NCBI RefSeq assembly: GCF_000420325.1
Contig: NZ_ATUS01000001.1
Coordinates: 1,120,463 to 1,184,462 of the forward strand
Direction: 5' to 3'
Source: Spongiibacter tropicus DSM 19543
GTDB taxonomy: Bacteria > Pseudomonadota > Gammaproteobacteria > Pseudomonadales > Spongiibacteraceae
Length of the DNA stretch: 64,000 nt
The translations under genes and the position numbers were made by a program. Below are positions 39,642-48,496 of the stretch, piece by piece. The notes under the pieces are model-generated. The model was not told the DNA's origin. It searched no databases and worked only from the letters and a program-made list of their open reading frames with translations. Within the stretch, counting starts at the first letter, position 1. The number at the start of each line of letters is the position of its first letter.

Positions 39642-40038
39642 ACACCCCTTATTGCCGGAGCTGGAGACGCGTTTTCAGCACTACGCCGATGAACAACAGG
39701 CCATCGATGTCATTGCGCTGGCCACCACCGACGGTTTCCCGGTGCACACCTACACACGCAGCCCCGGCGATTTCGCCACCGATACCTTGGCGGCCGCCGC
39801 CAGCACCCTGTACTCGGTCAGCAATGCGGTCGCCCAACAGATTCTGGGCAAACGCTTCAAGGTGACGTTTATCGAAGCCGAGCAAGGCAATGTCGCCTTC
39901 GTGGCGCTCAGCGTGCAGGACCGGGACTATGTGCTGGCAATGTCGGCAAAGGCGGCGATGAATATCGCCAACCTGCGCTTACAGATTCAACGTTTAGCTA
40001 CTGAGATCAGCGGTATCGACCGCCCCGCCGTAGCTTGA
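39631..40038 (+). CDS. Roadblock/LC7-domain protein 1
   Basis: A 135-residue protein with a single Roadblock/LC7 fold: [20 protein letters not shown] and a long amphipathic helix with [17 protein letters not shown], then beta strands [16 protein letters not shown]. MglB-type Roadblock proteins act as GTPase-activating or scaffold partners. It is translationally coupled to the GTPase gene (11-base overlap, GGAGG site inside that gene). Confidence 0.8.
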   Translation: MPSEHPLLPELETRFQHYADEQQAIDVIALATTDGFPVHTYTRSPGDFATDTLAAAASTLYSVSNAVAQQILGKRFKVTFIEAEQGNVAFVALSVQDRDYVLAMSAKAAMNIANLRLQIQRLATEISGIDRPAVA

Positions 40039-40102
40039 TGTTCCCCAACGTTCCCGTAGTGGGTACGAATACAACGATACCTTCCCATAGATGGAGAGAA
40101 GC

Positions 40103-40465
40103 ATGAGCACAATCAACCAGGTTTTGGATGGCATGATGACAATTGACGGCGCACTCGGCGCAGCGGTTGTCGACTACAGCTCGGGCATGCTGCTGGGTTC
40201 ACAGGGCGGCGGCGTCGACCTGGAGCTGGCCGCTGCCGGTAACAGCGATGTGGTTAAAGCGAAGATGAAAACGATGAAGTCACTGGGCCTTGACGGCGGC
40301 ATCGAAGACATTCTGATCACCCTGAAAGACCAGCTCCACATCATCCGTCCCAGCGCCAGTAACGAAGGCCTGTTCCTGTACTTGGTACTGGACAAGCGCA
40401 GCGGTAACCTCGCCCTGGCCCGCCGCAAAACGGCCGACCTTGAAGGCGATATGCAACGGGTATAA
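40103..40465 (+). CDS. Roadblock/LC7-like protein 2
   Basis: A 120-residue protein beginning MSTINQVLDGMMTIDGALGA, with VVDYSSGMLLGSQGG, EDILITLKDQLHIIRP and LFLYLVLDKRSGNLALAR, the strand-helix pattern of Roadblock-like regulators. The ATG at 40103 has AGAGA upstream; an ATG four codons earlier lacks a ribosome site. It closes the four-gene BLUF-GTPase-Roadblock unit and is followed by a terminator. Confidence 0.72.
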   Translation: MSTINQVLDGMMTIDGALGAAVVDYSSGMLLGSQGGGVDLELAAAGNSDVVKAKMKTMKSLGLDGGIEDILITLKDQLHIIRPSASNEGLFLYLVLDKRSGNLALARRKTADLEGDMQRV

Positions 40466-40474
40466 GCGACGTCG

Positions 40475-40501
40475 GGCAGCCGCAGTTACTTTGCGGCTGC
40501 C
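40475..40501. terminator. Bidirectional hairpin after the Roadblock operon
   Basis: Perfect 10-base arms GGCAGCCGCA and TGCGGCTGCC with a 7-base loop, which contains the TAA stop of the convergent hydrolase. The stem overlaps that gene's last codons. Confidence 0.6.
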
Positions 40502-41340
40502 ACGTTGTCATCGCGCTGAGACAGAAACGCCACCGCTTTTCGCTCGGCGCCACCCGCAAACCGATACGCACCAATATGCCCGGTAAACTTCACCGTATAG
40601 GTTTCCACCGGCACCGACTTGGCTTCCAGCGCCTCCTGCATAAATGTCATCTGCTCCGGCTCGACCAACTTGTCCCACTGGCCGTGGTAGAGAAAGACCG
40701 GCGGCGATTGCTCGCTGACGTGATTCACCGGCGATGCCTCGCGCCAGGTCTGCTCCGCATCCACCAGCTTTTCACCAATCAATCCAAACACCAGCGGTGA
40801 GTTTGGCCACGCGGTCAAATCGGCGGGCGTTCCTCCGGCTACAATGCCGTTCAGATACGGCGCCTGCTGACGGTCCAGCCCCGCCATCAAAATCAGATGC
40901 GCGCCCGCCGAGTACCCCCAGCCGCCAATGCGCTGGGGGTCAATATCAAAGCGCGGCGCATTGTCGTAAAGCCATTGCAGGGCGTCTGACACGTCTTCAA
41001 CTTGCGTTGGATGACGATTTTCCGGCGCCAGCCGATAGGTCGCGTTGAAGACCACGAAACCGGCTTTTGCCAGCCGCTTGCTGATGCCGCCCATTTCGCC
41101 GGAGCGATTGCGCCATCCCCCGCCGTGTACCACCAGCACCGCCGGTTTGATGCCGGTTTTCTTCGGCAGATACAGATCGCCGGTCAGCGACTGTCCGTCG
41201 ACCTGCTTGTAACTGACCGCTTCCTCAACGCGGTACTGCGCCTCAGCGCCTGGCAGCGCCGCGCAACCGACCGCCAGCAAACTGCCGAGAACAATTGCCG
41301 CCGATGTCACCGTTACTTCTCTGCCTAATAGTGCGGTCAT
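40486..41340 (-). CDS. Exported alpha/beta hydrolase (esterase, HSL-like)
   Basis: A 284-residue hydrolase. The oxyanion motif HGGGW and the nucleophile elbow GYSAG are clear, with an Asp (YHGQWDKL) and His (KFTGHIGAY) completing the triad. The N-terminus is hydrophobic (AAIVLGSLLAVGCAAL) and could be a signal peptide or a lipoprotein signal with Cys near 26. It is likely a periplasmic or membrane-anchored carboxylesterase. It is divergent from a similar hydrolase at 41548, suggesting an old duplication. Confidence 0.82.
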   Translation of the reverse strand: MTALLGREVTVTSAAIVLGSLLAVGCAALPGAEAQYRVEEAVSYKQVDGQSLTGDLYLPKKTGIKPAVLVVHGGGWRNRSGEMGGISKRLAKAGFVVFNATYRLAPENRHPTQVEDVSDALQWLYDNAPRFDIDPQRIGGWGYSAGAHLILMAGLDRQQAPYLNGIVAGGTPADLTAWPNSPLVFGLIGEKLVDAEQTWREASPVNHVSEQSPPVFLYHGQWDKLVEPEQMTFMQEALEAKSVPVETYTVKFTGHIGAYRFAGGAERKAVAFLSQRDDNVAAAK

Positions 41341-41547
41341 GGATACGCCTGTGCTGTTGATGGCTGGTCTTCGTTAATTGCTGATTTGTAGTTTACGCAG
41401 AAAGCCGCGTTACTCGTTTTATTTATTCGAAAATACGGCGCCTCCGTGCCGAAGGCAGCTTAACACGGCACAGCGACACATCCTCCGCAAACACGCTATG
41501 CTGGCGCTGTTGCCCTTTGCTCACCACAGACCACAAGGAGTTGTGCC

Positions 41548-42402
41548 ATGTTTCGCGCTCTGGGATTCCTGTTGCTGTTAACGCTCGGCAGTGCAAGCCA
41601 CGCTGCCAGCCTGCCTGAACCCGGCGTGTATCGGGGCCACACCGTCTACCGCGACCTTGCCTACGGTCCCGACAAACGCCAGAGATTGGATATCTATCTG
41701 CCCGACAAACCCCGTCAGGCCAAGGCCGTCATTCTGATGGTTCATGGCGGTGCCTGGCGTATCGGCGACAAAGCGCAGCGCGCCGTGATCGATAATAAGC
41801 TCGATCACTGGCTGCCGCAGGGCTTGATCTTCGCCTCCGCCAATTATCGGCTGTCGTCAGCGCTGATGCCCCGCGATCAGGCCGACGATGTCGCCCGTGC
41901 ACTCGCTGCGCTGCAGAACGTCCTGCCCCACTGGCTGGATAGCTCGCCGAGCATTTTCCTGATGGGCCATTCCGCTGGCGCTCATCTGGTCGCCCTGCTC
42001 GGCGCCAATCCAGAGCAGGCACGGTCACAAGGCGCGAACGACTGGAAAGCGACCATCGCCATAGACAGCGCGGCCATGGATCTCCCCGCACTGATGGCGG
42101 CGCCGCATCCACGCTTCTATGACCGGGTATTTGGCGACGATCCCACACCGTGGCGCGCCAACTCCCCACGCCATCAATTAACGCCCTCCGCCACGCCATT
42201 CCTGCTGATTTGCAGCAGCAAGCGCGACAATGCCTGCCCTCAGGCCAGCCAGTTTGCCGACACCGCAAGCAAACTCGACGTTCGCGCCGACGTCCTTGAG
42301 CAAGCCCTGTCGCACCTCGCGATCAACCGCGAGCTGGGCAAACCCGGCGACTATACCGACGCGGTGGATCTTTTTATAAACCGACACATCGCGACGCCGT
42401 AA
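41548..42402 (+). CDS. Periplasmic alpha/beta hydrolase (esterase)
   Basis: A 284-residue hydrolase with signal peptide MFRALGFLLLLTLGSASHAA. HGGAW gives the oxyanion hole and GHSAG the nucleophile. CSSKRDNACPQ and ALSHLAINRELG supply probable acid and His. Start follows AAGGAG. Same length and motif order as the divergent hydrolase at 40486 but low identity. The 207-base gap between them holds the divergent promoters and no gene. Confidence 0.82.
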   Translation: MFRALGFLLLLTLGSASHAASLPEPGVYRGHTVYRDLAYGPDKRQRLDIYLPDKPRQAKAVILMVHGGAWRIGDKAQRAVIDNKLDHWLPQGLIFASANYRLSSALMPRDQADDVARALAALQNVLPHWLDSSPSIFLMGHSAGAHLVALLGANPEQARSQGANDWKATIAIDSAAMDLPALMAAPHPRFYDRVFGDDPTPWRANSPRHQLTPSATPFLLICSSKRDNACPQASQFADTASKLDVRADVLEQALSHLAINRELGKPGDYTDAVDLFINRHIATP

Positions 42403-42477
42403 AATCGCCTGGGTACTCCCTCCCGTAGGAATAAAGTTGGCACTGACGCCAGCAATCACAAACGAGGGGGAATCACT

Positions 42478-43257
42478 ATGTATCGGCTACTTACCGCGCT
42501 GACATCAGCAACGCTATTGGCGACACCCGCATTCGCGATCGAGCAATGGGAGGGTTTGTACACCGGCGTGAGCATCGGGGTCGGCTTCAACCCCGGCGAT
42601 AATGGCGAACTGGAATTCAAGCGCGTCGATGGCAGCGACAATGAAGCCGCTATCGACGCCGCTTTCGGCGACAACTTTGACGGCAAGTTCAACGCCGGCA
42701 GCCTAACCGGTGTCGAGCTGGGCTACAACCTGCAACAGGGGCAGTGGGTATACGGCGCCGAGCTGAGCATCGCCCTTGCCGACCTTTCGCAGGAACAAAG
42801 CGCCTTCTCAGCCACCCCCGCCACCTACGTTGAACGCCGCGAAATCGATACACTCAGCACGCTGACCGCACGCATTGGTTACGCGACCGACAGCCCGTTC
42901 TTACCCTACGTCAAACTGGGCGCCGCCTATGGCGACGTCGATTACAGCTGGCAGGGCAACTCAGGCGCCTTCCGCGGTGACAACGGGGACGATGATCGCA
43001 ATATCGGCTACCTCTTCGGTGTCGGTGTTGAAGCCAAGCTCACCAAGCAGCTCTCTGCAGCCTTTGAGTATCAATACATCGACCTGGGTGACGCAGATTT
43101 CTCAACGAACTTCAGTGGCGAGCAATCGATCATTGGCGGCAATAACGGCGCCTTCAACGCCTTTGGCGACGCCGCATCCGGCGGCACGAACGCGCAGGGC
43201 AGCGACGATGACTTCGACTTTCAGGCCGTACGGGTAGCTCTTCGCTACCACTTCTGA
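42478..43257 (+). CDS. Outer-membrane beta-barrel protein (porin-like, OmpA-barrel type)
   Basis: A 259-residue protein with a signal peptide ending ATPAFA and a small beta-barrel pattern: WEGLYTGVSIGVGFNPGD, GVELGYNLQQGQWVYGAELS, LTARIGYATDSPFLPYVKLG and a last strand VRVALRYHF with terminal Phe. An acidic Gly/Asp-rich extracellular loop (NNGAFNAFGDAASGG) lies before the last strand. Function unknown; likely an eight-stranded envelope protein. GAGGGG precedes the start. Confidence 0.8.
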   Translation: MYRLLTALTSATLLATPAFAIEQWEGLYTGVSIGVGFNPGDNGELEFKRVDGSDNEAAIDAAFGDNFDGKFNAGSLTGVELGYNLQQGQWVYGAELSIALADLSQEQSAFSATPATYVERREIDTLSTLTARIGYATDSPFLPYVKLGAAYGDVDYSWQGNSGAFRGDNGDDDRNIGYLFGVGVEAKLTKQLSAAFEYQYIDLGDADFSTNFSGEQSIIGGNNGAFNAFGDAASGGTNAQGSDDDFDFQAVRVALRYHF

Positions 43258-43344
43258 ACCATCTTGTTCTGAGCCATCTTGTCGCGACGGTCGCAGGCCG
43301 TTGCGGCAAACCCCGGCCCATCAATCCCGTCTACCAGCCACAAA

Positions 43345-43372
43345 CAAAAAAGGCTCCCTGATAAGGGGAGCC
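43345..43372 (-). terminator. Intrinsic terminator, minus strand
   Basis: Arms GGCTCCC and GGGAGCC lie at 43352-43358 and 43366-43372. On the minus strand the stem is followed by TTTTTTGTTTG, so it ends transcription from the YghU-type gene. Confidence 0.8.
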
Positions 43373-43482
43373 AAGGTGGGTCATGAAATGCCTACTTTAT
43401 AAGCGCAGAGTACGCATTCGGATCACCCACCCAGGCTGTTCAGCGTCGTACTAGTACGCTGTCTTTCTTTTGATCATCGGCA

Positions 43483-44322
43483 CTATTTAAAATCGGCGGC
43501 GCTGTGGCGCTCGGGAACCTGCTCCTCTTCCGGTCCCCATACGCGGTTCACCCGGCGTCCGCGCTGCACGCCCGGACGCGCCTCTAGTTCCTGCGCCCAG
43601 CGGCGCACATGGCTATAGCTTTCCACATCCAGGAATTCGGCCGCATCGTAGAGCTGCCCCAGAGCCAGTGCGCCATACCAGGGGTAAATGGCGATATCGG
43701 CAATGGTGTAGTCATCGCCGCAAATGTACTGACGTTCCGCGAGCAGCGTATCCAGCACATGTAATTGGCGCTTCACTTCCATGGTGTAGCGATTAATCGG
43801 GTACTCAAACTTCTCCGGCGCGTAGGCGTAGAAGTGCCCGAAGCCGCCGCCAAGGAAGGGAGCACTGCCCATCTGCCACATCAGCCAGCTCTGGCACTCG
43901 GCACGTTGAGCCGGGTCTTTGGGGTAGAAGGCATCAAACTTTTCAGCCAGATAGAGCAGGATGGCGCCGGACTCGAATACCCGCGTGGGCGGCTCACTGC
44001 TGTAATCGATAAGTGCCGGAATCTTGGAGTTGGGGTTGATGCTCACAAAGCCGCTGCCAAACTGATCACCGTCCATAATATTCACGGTATAGGCATCGTA
44101 CTCGGCATCGCTGATGCCCAGCTCCAGCAACTCTTCCAACATCACCGTGGGCTTTACGCCATTGGGCGTTGCCAGCGAGTGCAGTTGCAGCGTGTGCTCG
44201 CCGCGTGGCAGTGGCTTTTCATGTGTGCTGCCGGAAATCGGGCGATTGATATTGCTGAACTTGCCGCCGCTTTGGGCATCCCAGGTCCACACTTTGGGCG
44301 GGATGTAGTTGGATTCAGACAT
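43483..44322 (-). CDS. yghU: YghU-type GST, glutathione-dependent disulfide-bond oxidoreductase
   Basis: A 279-residue cytoplasmic GST, close to the E. coli YghU length (288). It has the long N-terminal extension IPPKVWTWDAQSGGKFSNIN and PISGSTHEKPLPRGEH typical of the Nu-class, then TPNGVKPTVMLEELLELG, INPNSKIPALID and FESGAILLYLAEKF. The C-terminal helical domain has DYTIADIAIYPWYG. YghU binds two glutathiones and has disulfide reductase and peroxidase activity. It is monocistronic with its own terminator. Confidence 0.93.
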   Translation of the reverse strand: MSESNYIPPKVWTWDAQSGGKFSNINRPISGSTHEKPLPRGEHTLQLHSLATPNGVKPTVMLEELLELGISDAEYDAYTVNIMDGDQFGSGFVSINPNSKIPALIDYSSEPPTRVFESGAILLYLAEKFDAFYPKDPAQRAECQSWLMWQMGSAPFLGGGFGHFYAYAPEKFEYPINRYTMEVKRQLHVLDTLLAERQYICGDDYTIADIAIYPWYGALALGQLYDAAEFLDVESYSHVRRWAQELEARPGVQRGRRVNRVWGPEEEQVPERHSAADFK

Positions 44323-44448
44323 CGTGCAAAGCTCCTCGTCGATCGGCGCCCCAATCCGCAGGACACCAGAATGGCATCATCGCGCCCGGCCCCTTGGCCT
44401 GCTCTGGCGCATGCGACACAATAGCATTTCCTTATCAGGGAGACAGTC

Positions 44449-44724
44449 ATGAAGTGTGTGCAGCTCCGTATCACCGGTAAGGTCCAGGGAGTGTGGTATC
44501 GCCGCTGGACCGTCGGGCAGGCCAAAGCGCTGGGCCTGAATGGCTGGGTGCGCAACCGTCAGGACGGCAGCGTGGAAGCACTGGTCTATGGCCCCGCAGA
44601 TCAGGTCGACGCCTTAATCGCAGCCTGCCATGACGGCTCCCCCAAAGCCCGCGTTGAATCTGTTACCGCCACGCCCGCCGAGCCGGAGCCAGTGACCGGC
44701 TTTCAACAGCGCCCCACTCTCTGA
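44449..44724 (+). CDS. acyP: Acylphosphatase
   Basis: A 91-residue protein of standard length. VQGVWYRRWT carries the catalytic Arg (18) that binds phosphate and GWVRNRQDGSVE the catalytic Asn (36). It hydrolyses acyl phosphates such as acetyl or carbamoyl phosphate. GGGAG precedes the ATG. It lies 12 bases before a CoA-transferase gene and is probably cotranscribed. Confidence 0.93.
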   Translation: MKCVQLRITGKVQGVWYRRWTVGQAKALGLNGWVRNRQDGSVEALVYGPADQVDALIAACHDGSPKARVESVTATPAEPEPVTGFQQRPTL

Positions 44725-44736
44725 GGTTCAGCCGTC

Positions 44737-46017
44737 ATGACGGAACTCTGCAACACCGCACAGGACGCACTCAACATTCTTAAATCCGGCGATACGCTGT
44801 GGTGCCACTCCATGGCCGCAACGCCCTACCGCTTGCTGGAAGCCCTGGCGGAAAAGGCCCTGTCGCTGCAAGACCTCACGCTGATGCAACTGCACCTCGA
44901 ACACGCCGATGCCCTGTGCGCAGCGGCGCTGGACGGTCATCTGCGCAACCGCTGTTTTTTTGTCGGCAAGGAAATGCGCGAACTGGTCAACAACGGGCGC
45001 GCCGATTACGTGCCCATCTTTCTCTCGGAAATTCCGCGCCTGTTCCGGCAGAAAGTGCAGCCGGTGGATGTGGCCTTGATCCAGGTCTCGCCGCCCGACC
45101 GCCACGGCAACTGTTCGCTGGGGGTATCGGTGGAAGCCACCCGCGCGGCTTGTGACGTCGCCAAAACGATCATCGCCCAGATCAACCCCCGCATGCCTCG
45201 CACCCACGGCGACGCCTGCATTCCCTATTGCGATATCGACTATGCGGTAGAAATCGACAGTGCATTACCCGAACACCCTCCCGCCACCTTGAACGAGGTT
45301 CATCTTCGTATCGGTCGGCATGTGGCCGAACTGGTCGAAAACGGTGACTGCCTGCAAACCGGCATTGGCGCCATCCCCGACGCTGCGCTGCATTTTCTGC
45401 AGCAGCACGACAATCTGGGCATCCACACCGAGATGTTTGCCGACGGTATCCTCCCGCTCATCGAGCGCGGCGTGATCACCAATCGCAACAAGGTGGTTCA
45501 GCGCGGCAAGCTCGTCACCGGTTTTGTCCTCGGCAGCAACGCCCTCTACGACTTTGTCGACGACAATACCGATATTGCCTTCACCGATATCGAAGAAGTG
45601 AACAACCCGGCGGTCATCAGAAAAAACCCCCAGGCGGTGTCGATTAACAGCGCCATTCAAATCGACCTCAGTGGCCAGGTCTGCGCCGACTCCATTGGTA
45701 GCCGTATTTATTCCGGCTTTGGCGGGCAAGTCGACTTTGTCACCGGAGCACAGCTCTCCAAAGGCGGTCGGTCCATTATCGCCCTGCCCGCCACCGCGGC
45801 GGGCGGCACCGTCTCCAGACTGGTCACCCAGCTCAGCCCCGGCGCTGGCGTGGTCACCTCACGCGCGCAAATCGATCATGTTGTTACCGAATTCGGTGTC
45901 GCCTCGCTGCGCGGATGCAGCCTGCGCGAGCGCGCCAGAGCACTGATCGCCATCGCCCATCCCGACTTTCAGGACCCGCTCCATCGCCAGTGTTTCGACG
46001 CCGGTCTGCGTCTCTGA
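44737..46017 (+). CDS. Acetyl-CoA hydrolase/transferase family protein (4-hydroxybutyrate CoA-transferase-like)
   Basis: A 426-residue protein of the Cat1/AbfT family. Recognisable blocks are SGDTLWCHSMAATPYRLLEA near the start, HGDACIPYCDIDYAVEID, LQTGIGAIPDAAL, and near the end GGQVDFVTGAQLSKGGRS and ALPATAAGGTVSRL. These enzymes move CoA between acetyl-CoA and a short-chain acid through a glutamyl-CoA intermediate, or hydrolyse acetyl-CoA. The acid substrate is not clear from sequence. Confidence 0.85.
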   Translation: MTELCNTAQDALNILKSGDTLWCHSMAATPYRLLEALAEKALSLQDLTLMQLHLEHADALCAAALDGHLRNRCFFVGKEMRELVNNGRADYVPIFLSEIPRLFRQKVQPVDVALIQVSPPDRHGNCSLGVSVEATRAACDVAKTIIAQINPRMPRTHGDACIPYCDIDYAVEIDSALPEHPPATLNEVHLRIGRHVAELVENGDCLQTGIGAIPDAALHFLQQHDNLGIHTEMFADGILPLIERGVITNRNKVVQRGKLVTGFVLGSNALYDFVDDNTDIAFTDIEEVNNPAVIRKNPQAVSINSAIQIDLSGQVCADSIGSRIYSGFGGQVDFVTGAQLSKGGRSIIALPATAAGGTVSRLVTQLSPGAGVVTSRAQIDHVVTEFGVASLRGCSLRERARALIAIAHPDFQDPLHRQCFDAGLRL

Positions 46018-46107
46018 ACCCGCACGACGTCACTGAGCCAGACTCTCGCATTCGCCAGATTTTGCGACTATGCTCCAAGCATCTAATAATTCTAAAAGGA
46101 ATACGTT

Positions 46108-46638
46108 ATGAAGCACCGCTCCCTGCCCACACTGCTCTCCGCCTGCCTGCTCGCCAGCTCACTCCCGGCGCTGGCAGACTATGAATCTCCCGCCGAAACC
46201 GACCTCGGGCTCTATGTCGGCGGGCAACTCGGCAAACTCAAAGTCGACGTGGACGGCATACAAAACGCCGATACGGTCGGCGTGTTGGTGGGCTATGGTC
46301 TCGGCTTTAACGGCGTATCGGTGGAAGCCGAATACAATACCGGCGATGGCGACATCAATATTCTCGGCAATACCGGCAGTTACGACGCAGACACGCTGGG
46401 CCTGTTTGTTGCCTACCGCACTCCGGGGCCGGCCTACCTCAAGGCCCGCGCGGGTGCCGTCAGATCGGAAGTGGAAGCCGACATCACGGGGATGGGACAG
46501 ACCGACGAAAGTGAAACCGAATTCTCCATGGGCGTTGGCGTCGGTATCCGCCTCGACAACTTCCGCATTGAAGGGGAATTCAGCAAAGTGGACAACGATG
46601 CCAACCTGCTCAGCTTCGGCCTGATCTACCAGCTATAA
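46108..46638 (+). CDS. Small outer-membrane beta-barrel protein
   Basis: A 176-residue protein with a signal peptide ending PALAD and barrel strands of the OMP_b-brl type: DLGLYVGGQLGKLKVD, VGVLVGYGLGFNGVSVEAEY, LGLFVAYRTPGPAYLKARAG, FSMGVGVGIRLDNFRIEGEF and the final LLSFGLIYQL. Eight short strands with short loops. AAAGGA precedes the ATG. The next gene encodes a clear paralogue. Confidence 0.78.
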   Translation: MKHRSLPTLLSACLLASSLPALADYESPAETDLGLYVGGQLGKLKVDVDGIQNADTVGVLVGYGLGFNGVSVEAEYNTGDGDINILGNTGSYDADTLGLFVAYRTPGPAYLKARAGAVRSEVEADITGMGQTDESETEFSMGVGVGIRLDNFRIEGEFSKVDNDANLLSFGLIYQL

Positions 46639-46744
46639 AGCACCTTTTCGGCGACTGAGGGCAGTGGCGGAAAGTCATTGCCCTCGGCGCGCGAATGGCA
46701 CATTATTTCTGCTCCAAGGACGTTATCCCCACAAGGAACTGTGT

Positions 46745-47266
46745 ATGAAATCCCTTATTCCGTTTGCTCTGACCTCAGGGCTTATTCTCGCATCCGCCAT
46801 GCCCGCCGTGGCAGAAACCTCCGCGGCGGAGAGCGGCCCCTATCTCGGCGCCAAAATCGGTCGGCTCGACATTGATGCTGGCTACGAGGTAGACGACCCG
46901 GCAATGACCGGCTTCGTTCTCGGATACAACTTCGGCGGCTGGGCCATTGAGCTTGAACGCAACAGCGGGGAAGGCTCGCTGACCGAACCCTTTGGTGGCA
47001 GCAGCTATGATTTCGATGTGGACACCACCGCCGCCTACTTCGCCTACCGAACAGAGGGCGAAGTCTATTTCAAAGTCAAAGCGGGCTGGCTAGAAGAGGA
47101 AATCGCGTTTGACTACGAGAATGAGAACATCAACGAATCCGACACCGGCTTCAGTGCCGGTATCGGTGCAGGGTTTCGCGGGGAAATATTCCGCATCGAG
47201 CTCGAAGTCACCCGCATCGAAGAAGACGCGATTCTACTGGGTGCCGGGCTGATCGCGCAATTCTAG
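46745..47266 (+). CDS. Small outer-membrane beta-barrel protein, paralogue
   Basis: A 173-residue protein with the same plan as the preceding gene: signal peptide ending AMPAVAE, GPYLGAKIGRLDIDAG, GFVLGYNFGGWAIELERN, AAYFAYRTEGEVYFKVKAG, GFSAGIGAGFRGEIFRIELE and a final LLGAGLIAQF. The start at 46745 follows AAGGA. The two are tandem duplicates that have diverged; the 106-base gap suggests separate or weakly coupled expression. Confidence 0.78.
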   Translation: MKSLIPFALTSGLILASAMPAVAETSAAESGPYLGAKIGRLDIDAGYEVDDPAMTGFVLGYNFGGWAIELERNSGEGSLTEPFGGSSYDFDVDTTAAYFAYRTEGEVYFKVKAGWLEEEIAFDYENENINESDTGFSAGIGAGFRGEIFRIELEVTRIEEDAILLGAGLIAQF

Positions 47267-47300
47267 CGAGACAATATTTCATCAGTCACACGCAGTGCCG

Positions 47301-47819
47301 CTATGCGTCGAGCATGGCGGCCAGCTTCTGCTTCATCGGCAGCACCCAGTTGTTCTTCAACTCCGGCGACAACAGCCCCTGCGCCTCCAGTTCATCACAC
47401 AAATGCATCTGATGCGCGAGATCAAACATATCCAGCTGATGGATAATTTTCCCGCCGTCGCTAAAGGTAATAAACGATACGCCCGGCGTTTCGAAAAACT
47501 CGCCATTGTCTCGTCGGCCAGGTCCGCGATTCATCCAGTGGGTGATAATCCGGTTGTCGGTTCCCACATAGACGCCCGCATAGGGAAAGGTCCACGCTTC
47601 CCAGCCCTTCTGCATATCGCGGCCATAATGCGTGGCTTTAATCTCTTCCGTCCCGCGCGCCGTCACATTCATGGTCCCCGCATACTCGCAGGTATAAATG
47701 CAGTCGCGGTCGTATAGCTCGTCGACGAAAAACGTCCACTCATTCGTCTCGTCAGCCTGCCGGTGCGCGCGAATCAACTTGTCAGCCAGCTCGCGCAGGG
47801 CCGTTTCACTCAGTGCCAT
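47301..47819 (-). CDS. NTF2/SnoaL-like fold protein
   Basis: A 172-residue protein with the cone-shaped NTF2-like pattern: helix 1 with LADKLIRAHRQAD, then a first strand region EYAGTMNVTARGTEEI, ending SFITFSDGGKIIHQLDMFDL. Such proteins are polyketide cyclases, isomerases or small ligand binders. No catalytic pair can be identified with confidence, so function is unknown. It is monocistronic and cytoplasmic. Confidence 0.68.
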   Translation of the reverse strand: MALSETALRELADKLIRAHRQADETNEWTFFVDELYDRDCIYTCEYAGTMNVTARGTEEIKATHYGRDMQKGWEAWTFPYAGVYVGTDNRIITHWMNRGPGRRDNGEFFETPGVSFITFSDGGKIIHQLDMFDLAHQMHLCDELEAQGLLSPELKNNWVLPMKQKLAAMLDA

Positions 47820-47975
47820 AATCTGTTCCCTGTTATTGTAAGAGGATGAGAACCGCTTCGTACTTTAGCCTATTGCTCCTCAACCAACCGGAACATCCTC
47901 CCTTTTAGTGATATCTATTACACAACGGCGCGGCCACGGCCGCACCGCTCCAGCGTAATAACAAATGGGGAATGC

Positions 47976-48446
47976 ATGATGAAAACCTACAAACGCACAC
48001 TATTGCTGCTCGTCAGCACTGTCGTTTTCGGAAGCGGCGCTGCCTTTGCCAAGCCGCCAGAAGGTGCGGGGAACAGCGGCAAGCAAACACCGCCCGGCCA
48101 TGCGATGAAACAAGGCAAGCAGAGCCACTACGATGGAGGCCGCTACTTCAGCGACCGTCGTACCAGCGACATCCGCCAGTATTACAGCGACACCGCGCGC
48201 AGCGGCAAATGCCCTCCCGGACTGGCGAAAAAAGGCAACGGCTGCCAGCCGCCGGGACAGGCTAAACAGTGGCAGCGCGGCCACCGTCTGCCCGACGATG
48301 TGCGCTACTACGATTTGCCTCATGCCCTGCTTCACGAACTGGGCCGTACGCCCGAAGGCCAGAAATTAGTCCGCGTGGGTACGGATGTACTGCTGATCAG
48401 CACCGCTACCGGCGTGGTTATTGACGCACTCGAAGACCTGTTCTAG
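47976..48446 (+). CDS. CigR/RcnB-like exported small protein
   Basis: A 156-residue protein with a signal peptide ending GAAFAK, a Gly/Pro/Lys-rich middle and CPPGLAKKGNGCQPPGQAKQ, two Cys framing a repeat characteristic of CigR-type proteins. The C-terminus (GTDVLLISTATGVVIDALED) is a hydrophobic segment matching the end of CigR/RcnB family members. CigR was described as an anti-virulence regulator in Salmonella; in free-living bacteria its role is unknown. Two consecutive ATGs are possible starts. Confidence 0.65.
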   Translation: MMKTYKRTLLLLVSTVVFGSGAAFAKPPEGAGNSGKQTPPGHAMKQGKQSHYDGGRYFSDRRTSDIRQYYSDTARSGKCPPGLAKKGNGCQPPGQAKQWQRGHRLPDDVRYYDLPHALLHELGRTPEGQKLVRVGTDVLLISTATGVVIDALEDLF

Positions 48447-48458
48447 GCAGACCGAACG

Positions 48459-48488
48459 AAGGTGATCCGTCATTCGAGGGATCACCTT
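48459..48488. terminator. Bidirectional hairpin between CigR-like and DMT transporter genes
   Basis: Perfect 10-base arms AAGGTGATCC and GGATCACCTT with a 10-base loop lie between the convergent genes, 12 bases after one stop and 8 before the other. Confidence 0.65.
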
Positions 48489-48496
48489 CATGCCGC

